DNA of 41,960 bases from the NCBI GenBank assembly GCA_019058245.1, contig JAHPZJ010000003.1:1-41960 (forward strand), written 5' to 3'. The DNA comes from Promethearchaeota archaeon (GTDB taxonomy: Archaea > Asgardarchaeota > Lokiarchaeia > Sigyniarchaeales > SOKP01). Every line of letters starts with the position of its first letter. Position 1 is the first letter of the stretch. A program made the position numbers and the translations under genes. Shown one piece after another: positions 35,293-41,960 of this stretch. Under the pieces are notes generated by a model. That model saw nothing but the letters and a program-made list of their open reading frames with translations. It was not told the DNA's origin and searched no databases.

Positions 35293-36114
35293 TTATCTTT
35301 TTAGGAACATTTTCGATGAATATCTTATCCCTATGAAAAGAAAGAACAGAGAAAATATCAAAGTTAATGGCAATTGACCTACTATAATATAAGCGAATTG
35401 AGGTTCTGATGAAAAGAAAAACAATGTAATAGAAACTCCTAAAAAAATAAATGAATTAAGAGTAGCAATTTTCCAGTTTGGAGATAAAAAACCAAAAATC
35501 AAATTTGGAGGTAAAAATAAAATAATAATATTTGCTGTCGATAATAAGATTAAAATTGGCATGAATCTTGTGAATAATTGCTCCGCGTTATAGAATCGGT
35601 TTAAATTAAAATATTGAAAAATGAATAAAGTTACATTTATACTCAAAACAATTAAAAGATAAGATAAAGGGCCAACTAATAACCATGACAATAACGTCCT
35701 TATAATTGGTTTTTGCATTACTTTTCCCTTTAAATTATTACTAAATATTACTTCCATCTCATCAGGGAAAATTAATTCAGGATCATATTCGGGTGAATAT
35801 GCGTCGATAAAATCTTGCATCATATTTTTAAGTATCACCGTGATTAAATCATTATTATCACTCGTTCCTGCCACAGCTGCTCCGAGAATTCGTTCTTCTT
35901 CATTAGGAACTAAAATAAGTTTATTATTTTCCCCAAGATCAACGTTTTTAATCACACTTCCAAGAGCTTCTCTACCAAAATTAGCTATTGATGAAAAAAA
36001 TCCTATTAGAATATTTTCATCAAATTTTTTTTCAATAAAATTTTTGGAATATAATAAAATTCCATTTTCGTCCAAAAAATAAACACTTTTTAACATTTTA
36101 TTCTTCCATATCAT
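35293..36114 (-). CDS. longin-like domain protein with four transmembrane helices
   Basis: The first about 105 of the 273 residues look like a longin/roadblock-like domain (MLKSVYFLDENGILLYSKN..., ENNKLILVPNEEERILGAAVAGTSDN, a terminal helix NMMQDFIDAYSPEY). Such domains regulate small GTPases or trafficking in Asgard archaea and eukaryotes. A charged linker follows, then four hydrophobic helices (about 140-270). Together with the ABC proteins it could be the membrane component of the same complex. The start at 36114 (or the ATG six codons later) lies 12 nt after the stop of the degenerate ABC gene, indicating an operon. The fold is inferred from pattern only. Confidence 0.68.
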   Translation of the reverse strand: MIWKNKMLKSVYFLDENGILLYSKNFIEKKFDENILIGFFSSIANFGREALGSVIKNVDLGENNKLILVPNEEERILGAAVAGTSDNNDLITVILKNMMQDFIDAYSPEYDPELIFPDEMEVIFSNNLKGKVMQKPIIRTLLSWLLVGPLSYLLIVLSINVTLFIFQYFNLNRFYNAEQLFTRFMPILILLSTANIIILFLPPNLIFGFLSPNWKIATLNSFIFLGVSITLFFFSSEPQFAYIIVGQLPLTLIFSLFFLFIGIRYSSKMFLKR

Positions 36115-36126
36115 TAATTTTTAATT

Positions 36127-37872
36127 TTATGTGTAACTACTTTCAAAAAATTCTTTATAATCTTCTAAGGATGCTTTATACCTTTTAAAACTGAAAAGAG
36201 AATGACCAAATAATTTTGTTAATCGAATTATCATCTTATTAGGCTCATCTTTTAAAAAAATTTTATATTTTTCATTTTTTCTCTCTTCTTGAATTTTTGC
36301 TATTTCATCAAACTCACGTAGTTTTTCAATCAATGATTCATCAGGATTACTTAATTCTATCGTAAGAATTTCTCCTGATTGAGGTAATTCTTCCATTAAT
36401 TTGTTGAAAGTTCCAATTTTTGATGCGTTTTTACTAATAGTTAATATTTGATCACATTTAGAAACTATACCCTCTGGGGCATGAAAGATTAAAATTACAT
36501 TAAATTTCTCTTTAATATTTTGCATATAATTATTAAATTTGTCATATTCCAATCGATCTAATATTTCATAAGGAATAAAGAACATAATTATTGAGGGAAA
36601 TGATACTAAGGATCTAGCAATTGAAAATAAAAGAAAATCCAAATGATTCAACTCGGAACATCGCTTATTCTTCTTATGTAATAATCCAGTCAGCTCTAGA
36701 GCATTCTTAATATAAGTTTTACTGCGAATAAATCTCTTTGAGGGAGCCACAAATATTTCCCTTATAATTTCATCAATTCTAGGAACAAAACCTGCAGTTT
36801 TTAGTAATAATTGCAATTTAGTTTTTCTAATTTTTAAGATTTCTTTAATGTTGATTTTATATTTGATTGCTTTCTTAACCTTCATATTTAATATGTTTGA
36901 TTCATGTGCTTGGGGTAATATCACTATTTTTTCTAATTCCATTTTGTTCAAAAATTGAATTTCTTTTCCAAAAATCTTTATATTACCTGTAAATTCGGAA
37001 AAATTTCCTGAAATACTCCAGAACAAATAGAATAAATCATATTGATGCTCTGTGTCAGATAATTGTTCTTCATCATAGAGTATTCCAATTGATTTTCCTC
37101 TATGAATTCTAAAAGAAATGTTTTGAACACCATTCTCTATAGAGACATTTTCAAGCAATAAGTGTTGTGAATTTGGTCTTAATCTATCTAATTTTAAGCG
37201 CGTTTCTACTATATTACATACTTTTTGGATTAATTGGTAAATATGAGGAGGATTTAGTTCATTCCAATTTTTGATAAGATCCACATTGTTAAACTCCCTT
37301 TCACTTATAATTTTTAAAAGTGTTTTTGAAAAGGAAAAAAATGGTAGAAGAGGGTATTTTTCAAAATTTATTTGTAATTTTATAACAAAATAAGGATAAG
37401 AAATTCTAAATTCTCTATGGTAAGGATTATTATCAATCATATAATTTTCAAATCTATTATCCAATAATTCCACTTCTTTTTCGAGTATCATCATATGATT
37501 TTGAAATTCTTTTCTAATGAGTTTCCTCATACGTTCGATTATTTTTTTAGGACTAACAAGTCCGTCATTATCAAAATCAGGCTCAACAATTAATTCATTA
37601 AAGTCAATTTCATCTATGAGTGGAGTATAAATTTTTAATAAAGGCACTCCCCTATCCTTTACATCCTGATTAGTAAAGAATAATACTTCAATAAATGATT
37701 TCTTATAAATTAAATTTAGAATTGAAGCAATCCCAAAGGTATTTTCTCGATATGTAATCCAAAAACGTTTAGAAAACCTGACGGCATCTAATATTTTTAA
37801 TCTTAGACGTTCTAACTCAATGGTTCTAGGATCCTTGAGCAATTTGATTTTCTTAATTTTAATAGATTTCAT
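36127..37872 (-). CDS. degenerate ABC ATPase with N-terminal RWD/UBC-like segment
   Basis: The 581-aa protein resembles an ABC ATPase from residue about 237 (LLLENVSIENGVQNISFRIHRGKSIGILY). The Walker A is lost (SIGILYDEEQ, no G-x-G-K-S), the signature is CSELNHLD instead of LSGGQ, and the Walker B region reads IIMFFIPYE. An H-loop-like FHAPEG remains. It is therefore probably a pseudo-ATPase. Residues about 150-230 have a YPYFVIKLQINFEKYPLLPFFSF strand pattern, then NWNELNPPHIYQLIQ, reminiscent of an RWD or UBC fold. Its ATG directly abuts the stop of the upstream toroid-ABC gene, with GGAGGTG inside that gene, so translation is coupled. Confidence 0.65.
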   Translation of the reverse strand: MKSIKIKKIKLLKDPRTIELERLRLKILDAVRFSKRFWITYRENTFGIASILNLIYKKSFIEVLFFTNQDVKDRGVPLLKIYTPLIDEIDFNELIVEPDFDNDGLVSPKKIIERMRKLIRKEFQNHMMILEKEVELLDNRFENYMIDNNPYHREFRISYPYFVIKLQINFEKYPLLPFFSFSKTLLKIISEREFNNVDLIKNWNELNPPHIYQLIQKVCNIVETRLKLDRLRPNSQHLLLENVSIENGVQNISFRIHRGKSIGILYDEEQLSDTEHQYDLFYLFWSISGNFSEFTGNIKIFGKEIQFLNKMELEKIVILPQAHESNILNMKVKKAIKYKINIKEILKIRKTKLQLLLKTAGFVPRIDEIIREIFVAPSKRFIRSKTYIKNALELTGLLHKKNKRCSELNHLDFLLFSIARSLVSFPSIIMFFIPYEILDRLEYDKFNNYMQNIKEKFNVILIFHAPEGIVSKCDQILTISKNASKIGTFNKLMEELPQSGEILTIELSNPDESLIEKLREFDEIAKIQEERKNEKYKIFLKDEPNKMIIRLTKLFGHSLFSFKRYKASLEDYKEFFESSYT

Positions 37873-40800
37873 TCATTTAGACACCTCCATTGCTTTATAG
37901 CGGAAATATTGCTCCATTTTCGAATCTATTTGTTTTACTTCTTGAATTGAATTTTTTCCTATCTTTTCTTCTATCCTTTCAACTAATGTATCAATATTTA
38001 AATTGGAAAATATAGAATAATTAGTACCTGCTTTATTTTCTAGAACTTTATCAATTCCTTCAATCAATTCGAGTTTTTCAATTGCATTTTCTTTTATATT
38101 CGTAAATTCAACTTCGATTGATCTACCTTTTCCTGGTAAATTTGATAAGAGTTCTTTTGGTTGCCCAAAATCAATCATTCCTCGCTTTCGCCCAAAAATT
38201 GCTATAAGATTACAAAATCTGGATTCTTCTGGATAATGAGTAATTACAACCAAGGTGGTTTTAAATTGCTCATTAATTTTAGTTAAAACTAAAAATAGAT
38301 TTTCACGAACAACGGGGTCTAAACCAGAAGTCGGTTCATCTAAAATTAAAAATATCGGTGAGTGTATTAATCCTATTGCGATGCTAACTCGTCTTTTTTG
38401 TCCTCCAGAAAGATTTTTAACTAATTCATCCATTTTATCTTCAATTTCTAAATTTCGCAAAATTCTTTTAGCCCTACTCATAATTTCCTTTTCTGTTAGC
38501 CCATATTGACCCCCAAAATATAATAAATTATCAAATGTTGTAAAATTTTGATAAATTTTTCCTAAATCTTGAGGAACATAGCCATATATAGGTCTAATCC
38601 TTCTCGAAGTTCTCTTATTCATATTCATTCCATAAATTTGGCAAAATCCTGTGATTTTTCTCATACCCAATAACCCTTTAATAAAGGTTGATTTACCCGC
38701 TCCACTTTCTCCTAAAATACCTAATATTTTTCCATGTTCCACATTCATAGAAACTGAATCAACTATTAATTTTCCTCCAGCGAAAATGCTTAAATTTTCA
38801 CAATTAATAGCAGGAAACTTTTCTAGATATGATTCATTAAGTTTCCCCCCAATTCCTAATAATAATTTAATTCTCTGCGGTATTGAAAGCCTTTTATAAA
38901 GTTTTAACAAGATAAATACTCCAATCCCTGCAGCTTCAATAAGTAGGATATATGTTAATAACAGATTCCAAGGTTTTGAATCAAAGCTCTGATCATATTG
39001 CAATTCATCCACTATAACAATTGCATTAGCTACATTTCTTAAATCACCTCCAAATCCCGGATTGTCACCCACTCCTCCTGTGTTATTACTAACACATTGA
39101 AGATACCAATTTAAAGTAGTTTTTATATTTTCTGGCTGAAATCTGTAATCATAAAGGCCTTTTGATCCAAAATAAGTAATTAAAAAGTTTGATGGTAAGT
39201 CAAGATAAGCCCCAAAAGCGGGTAGAACTAAAAAAGAGCCATCTGAAGTTTGTGAGTTCTTTAAAAACTCAATAGCATCTATTTTAGCTAATGGTTCAGA
39301 ATTTAATAAATCAGTAAAAATTTCCAATCCATAATAAGTAGAAATTACATCACTGTGGAATCCTATGAACAGGGAAAACCCACCATCTGGATTTTGACAT
39401 GATTTCATCCAATGCGTAAGATTTACATGATCAATATTGTTTAATCCGTCAATAAGTTCTAGAGAATACAAAGCCCAATAAGTACTTTCTATTGTTGAGA
39501 TATTTGAATTAATTAAATATAAAATTACTTGGTAGAACGCGCCATACATGTTTAAAACAGCTTCTACATCTTGACCGATGCTAAATCCGCCATCAGGATT
39601 CTGAAGATCAGATAAATAATTTGTTATATTTCCAGTTTGATAATCACTAGGCCACTTATTTGTAAAAGGAAGAAGGTTATCATAGATATTTAATCCACAA
39701 TATGTTGCATATAAAGTGGCATTTTCACCAGGAGAAGAAGAAAATCCACCATTATATGGATTATAACATCTTTCAACAAAGTTTGTTATGTTCTTTAATA
39801 TTTCTTCATTCATAATCTCTTTATTTATAAATTCAGTAAAAATTTTAGGATTATAATTATAAAGGGCTGAGATTCCGTTAAAATTTGCTTCTATTGTAGT
39901 ACCTCCAAATAATGAATTTTGTCCTTGAAAAAAATGAAGCCATTCATAATAATTAAGAGTAGCTTTTCTAATATCAGCAAGGTTACTTTCAGTTAAGGAT
40001 TCTAATTTGAGAATATCAATTGATTTCATAGCAGCCCACCCTGATATAAAATCGGAATTATCATTTGAATTTGGACTTGAACGAAAACCCCCATCTCCAT
40101 TTGAACAATTAAGTATAAAAGATAGAGTTTTTTGTTCGTCAAATAAGAGAGGAGTAGGTAAACCTAATCTTTTTAATGATGATAAAGCGTAATACGTCGA
40201 TTGGACATCAGAAGGTCCACCTAAAATATTAGAAAAGCCATAATCTATAACATTGTATAGCGAACTAAGATAGATATAAATAGCCGACAATTCTGCAGAA
40301 GTATAGGTCATATTCATTCCTAAAAATGCTTGAATTCCGTAATAGGTTGATTCGGCTGTTGCTAAACTTAAAGCATCATTTGTCATTTTATAACTCCCTA
40401 CTAGCCATGTGGAATTAATATATTTTGAAATGTTCTCATTTCTAAGAATGAAATCCCCATTTAAAGTATTAGCTAAATAAATAGCACATGAAGTAGATTT
40501 TAAATCAGTAATATTTAAGAAGGGAATTAACTTAAATCCCCCTTCTTCTTTGTTCAGTGAATTATTTATATAATTTATAATATTGTCTGTCTGATTTTGC
40601 TGAATTTTATTTTGCAAATATGATTGATTTGCAATCTCTAAAGTTTTTATTGCTTGATATGTAGAAATCATATTTCCAAATCCACCTATATCTGAATATG
40701 AACCATCTATATTTTGTTTTTCAAAAATATAATCAAAAAATATATTTGGTTTCTCTGTTTTCACATTTTGGTTTGAAATATTATTTGGATTCACTAATTC

Positions 40801-41028
40801 AGACGAAGATATACTAACAAATGTAAAATTTATTGAATCAATTGCTCTGAAATTAGAATCTAAAGTAGGTTCAATAAACAATCCATCATCATTTTGGTGA
40901 GTCCACGTGAAAAAAACAGCATTGTCCTTAATAAATCGAACATCTTCATTATCAATATATTCAATATAAGGAATGTTAACTAAAACAAGAGATATAATAG
41001 GAACACATACTAAAATTCCCAAAACCAA
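37873..41028 (-). CDS. prenyltransferase-like repeat domain fused to an ABC ATPase
   Basis: A 1051-aa fusion. The N-terminus has a hydrophobic helix (signal or anchor). Residues about 40-685 contain about twelve alpha/alpha repeats with the QNxDGGF / STYYAL pattern of squalene-oxidase/prenyltransferase toroids, enough for two six-hairpin barrels. No DxDD or zinc-ligand set of active enzymes is visible. A transmembrane helix (about 689-710) leads to a complete ABC ATPase. Walker A is GESGAGKS (K779), Q-loop VPQ (Q820), LSGGQ (873-877), Walker B LILDEP (D897, E898) and H-loop ITHY (H931). A C-terminal domain follows. The called TTG start lies inside the hydrophobic helix, and the open frame upstream adds HKTKRLLKS, so the real start may be earlier and non-ATG. 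Confidence 0.78.
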   Translation of the reverse strand: MVLGILVCVPIISLVLVNIPYIEYIDNEDVRFIKDNAVFFTWTHQNDDGLFIEPTLDSNFRAIDSINFTFVSISSSELVNPNNISNQNVKTEKPNIFFDYIFEKQNIDGSYSDIGGFGNMISTYQAIKTLEIANQSYLQNKIQQNQTDNIINYINNSLNKEEGGFKLIPFLNITDLKSTSCAIYLANTLNGDFILRNENISKYINSTWLVGSYKMTNDALSLATAESTYYGIQAFLGMNMTYTSAELSAIYIYLSSLYNVIDYGFSNILGGPSDVQSTYYALSSLKRLGLPTPLLFDEQKTLSFILNCSNGDGGFRSSPNSNDNSDFISGWAAMKSIDILKLESLTESNLADIRKATLNYYEWLHFFQGQNSLFGGTTIEANFNGISALYNYNPKIFTEFINKEIMNEEILKNITNFVERCYNPYNGGFSSSPGENATLYATYCGLNIYDNLLPFTNKWPSDYQTGNITNYLSDLQNPDGGFSIGQDVEAVLNMYGAFYQVILYLINSNISTIESTYWALYSLELIDGLNNIDHVNLTHWMKSCQNPDGGFSLFIGFHSDVISTYYGLEIFTDLLNSEPLAKIDAIEFLKNSQTSDGSFLVLPAFGAYLDLPSNFLITYFGSKGLYDYRFQPENIKTTLNWYLQCVSNNTGGVGDNPGFGGDLRNVANAIVIVDELQYDQSFDSKPWNLLLTYILLIEAAGIGVFILLKLYKRLSIPQRIKLLLGIGGKLNESYLEKFPAINCENLSIFAGGKLIVDSVSMNVEHGKILGILGESGAGKSTFIKGLLGMRKITGFCQIYGMNMNKRTSRRIRPIYGYVPQDLGKIYQNFTTFDNLLYFGGQYGLTEKEIMSRAKRILRNLEIEDKMDELVKNLSGGQKRRVSIAIGLIHSPIFLILDEPTSGLDPVVRENLFLVLTKINEQFKTTLVVITHYPEESRFCNLIAIFGRKRGMIDFGQPKELLSNLPGKGRSIEVEFTNIKENAIEKLELIEGIDKVLENKAGTNYSIFSNLNIDTLVERIEEKIGKNSIQEVKQIDSKMEQYFRYKAMEVSK
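37882..37888 (-). promoter_or_regulatory. Shine-Dalgarno inside the toroid-ABC gene for the next gene
   Basis: Minus-strand GGAGGTG, 9 nt before the ATG at 37872 and within the last codons of the toroid-ABC gene. This supports translational coupling of the two proteins. Confidence 0.65.
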
Positions 41029-41069
41029 GATACTTTTTAATAATCGTTTTGTTTTGTGCCCTAAATTAA

Positions 41070-41558
41070 TTATTTTCTAATCACCTTTACATCCTTCGAA
41101 CCAATTTCTTTTTCTTCCTCTTGTAAAATTCTAATTTGAAAATACCTTCTAAAAGTAGCGATATCTTTACTCATTGAAGTTATTATAATATTATTATCTA
41201 ATATATACTCGATTACTTTTGGTAGATTTTCTTCAAAATTTTCCATTAAAACCTCAATTGCTTCGTTTCCTACTCTTATTATTCGTCTTATAGAGGGAAA
41301 TTTCTCAATAAAAGCAATTATTTTTTCATTTAGATTTTGAATTGTAAACCTTGCTATTAATCCTTCACTTGGTAGTGAAGATATCAGGTTTTGAGAAGTA
41401 TCAAATTCTAATAACCTTCCATCTCTTAAAATTGCCGCTTTATCACATATTAATGCTGCTTCTAAATCATGAGTAATTATAAACATCGTTGTATTTAACT
41501 TTTGGTTTAATTTCTTTAAATAGCTAAGGATATCATAACGCTTGGAGGCATCCACGCC
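41070..41558 (-). CDS. ABC transporter ATPase, C-terminal part after a 31-nt insertion
   Basis: Begins GVDASKRYDILSYLKK, the D-loop and following helix of an ABC ATPase, then FIITHDLEAA (H-loop His) and GRLLEFD, and a further C-terminal domain of about 100 residues. It continues exactly from EPTT of the upstream fragment if 41559-41589 are removed; 489 nt remain, ending TAA at 41070. The next gene (the toroid-ABC fusion) begins about 40 nt downstream. Confidence 0.75.
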   Translation of the reverse strand, partial: GVDASKRYDILSYLKKLNQKLNTTMFIITHDLEAALICDKAAILRDGRLLEFDTSQNLISSLPSEGLIARFTIQNLNEKIIAFIEKFPSIRRIIRVGNEAIEVLMENFEENLPKVIEYILDNNIIITSMSKDIATFRRYFQIRILQEEEKEIGSKDVKVIRK

Positions 41559-41589
41559 TTAAACTCTGATAGTTGAATCAACTATATAG
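41559..41589 (-). other. 31-nt hairpin insertion splitting the ABC gene
   Basis: Lies between the codons for EPTT and GVDA and shifts the frame to an in-frame TGA. It contains a 7-bp inverted repeat, ATAGTTG/CAACTAT, with a 3-nt loop. Its size matches the tRNA introns in this window (26-32 nt). Removal restores the ABC reading frame. I could not fit a canonical bulge-helix-bulge, so its nature is open. Confidence 0.6.
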
Positions 41590-41960
41590 TGTAGTCGGCT
41601 CATCTAAGAATAGGACATGTGGATTATGAATTAAACCGATAGCCATTGACAGTCGTTTCTTTTCTCCCCCACTCATCTTTTCAACTTTCTTTTTCCAAGT
41701 ATCTTCTGGAATATCAAGGATTTTAAACAATCTTTCTGCTATTTCTTTTGCATTTTTTTTATTCATTCCATATGTAGAGGTAAATACCTCAACATTTACC
41801 ATTGGATCTAATTCGAAATACAAATTTAACATTTCAAGTTGAGGAACATATCCAATATTGCTGAGGATCTTTGAATGATTACTCTTTTTATCGGGAGATA
41901 AATCAGTAACTTTAACTTCTCCAGACCAATTTTTTTTTTCAATTTGACAGGTCATTACTC
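41590..41960 (-). CDS. ABC transporter ATPase, N-terminal part (cut by window end)
   Basis: The frame is open to the right window edge, so the start and Walker A lie outside. It shows the Q-loop (YVPQLE), signature [15 protein letters not shown] and Walker [10 protein letters not shown] of an ATP-binding subunit. The ABC-D-loop glycine and following residues are missing because of the 31-nt insertion. An ATG at 41955 is internal. It heads (in the window) the minus-strand operon with the toroid-ABC fusion. Confidence 0.8.

Noticed and set aside
38255..38899. 84-aa and 82-aa plus-strand frames over the ABC domain of the toroid-ABC gene
   Set aside because: Shadows of conserved ABC motifs on the other strand.
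1..41960. CRISPR array or insertion sequence
   Set aside because: No regularly spaced direct repeats and no transposase or terminal inverted repeats were seen.

Overview
The window reads as a strongly AT-rich chromosomal segment of an archaeon, most probably an Asgard archaeon of the Lokiarchaeia type. This is inference from gene content; no rRNA gene is present to settle it. Archaeal markers seen directly are a minimal histone, ribosomal protein S8e, SRP19, an archaeal-type GluRS, a self-processing proteasome beta subunit, and two tRNA genes interrupted by short introns at non-standard positions. Asgard-like traits are a longin-like domain protein, a giant coiled-coil membrane protein, a JAMM protease and many lineage-specific zinc-ribbon proteins.

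Layout. 1-4.5 kb: a small membrane protein, an amidase, a sugar-nucleotidyltransferase, a basic hypothetical protein and a HAD-family protein. 4.56-4.69 kb: tRNA-Arg(GCG) with two introns. 5.1-11.1 kb (+): GluRS, then two zinc-ribbon proteins (one a helical protein with a beta-rich end, one a CPBP intramembrane protease) and an MtxX-like protein. 11.2-14 kb: small proteins, a hairpin-rich intergenic region, a 487-aa orphan, and tRNA-Pro(GGG) with one intron. 14.1-17.9 kb: an information-processing and proteolysis cluster (srp19-hypA, S8e, proteasome beta, then VOC/JAMM/DUF4443 on the minus strand). 17.9-19.5 kb: a zinc-ribbon gene split at a 17-A run, and a DUF3795-like protein. 20-22.5 kb: histone, two membrane proteins (one with a Cys/Gly-rich tail), and an MBL-fold hydrolase. 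22.5-25.8 kb: a Hef/FANCM-like helicase preceded by an HXXEE membrane gene and by a decayed duplicate of the helicase's own promoter and 5' end. 25.8-30.3 kb (-): a 1470-aa toroid/coiled-coil membrane protein. 30.5-34.2 kb (-): an Ig-like surface protein and a two-gene flavin/Fe-S oxidoreductase operon. 34.6-41.96 kb (-): a compact operon with an ABC ATPase cut by the window edge and interrupted by 31 nt, a 1051-aa protein fusing extracytoplasmic prenyltransferase-like repeats to a complete ABC ATPase, a 581-aa degenerate ABC protein with a possible RWD/UBC-like segment, a longin-like four-helix membrane protein, and possibly a zinc-finger protein.

The best candidate for an undescribed system is that last operon. 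A large toroid sensor or binding domain outside the membrane is joined in one chain to an ABC motor, and is co-expressed with a second ATPase, a pseudo-ATPase and a longin-type membrane protein, the last two with translational coupling or close spacing. The second theme is short intron-like insertions: three in two tRNA genes, and a similar-sized hairpin insertion that breaks the first ABC gene exactly after its Walker B motif. Splice sites, folds and functions are reasoned from sequence only.
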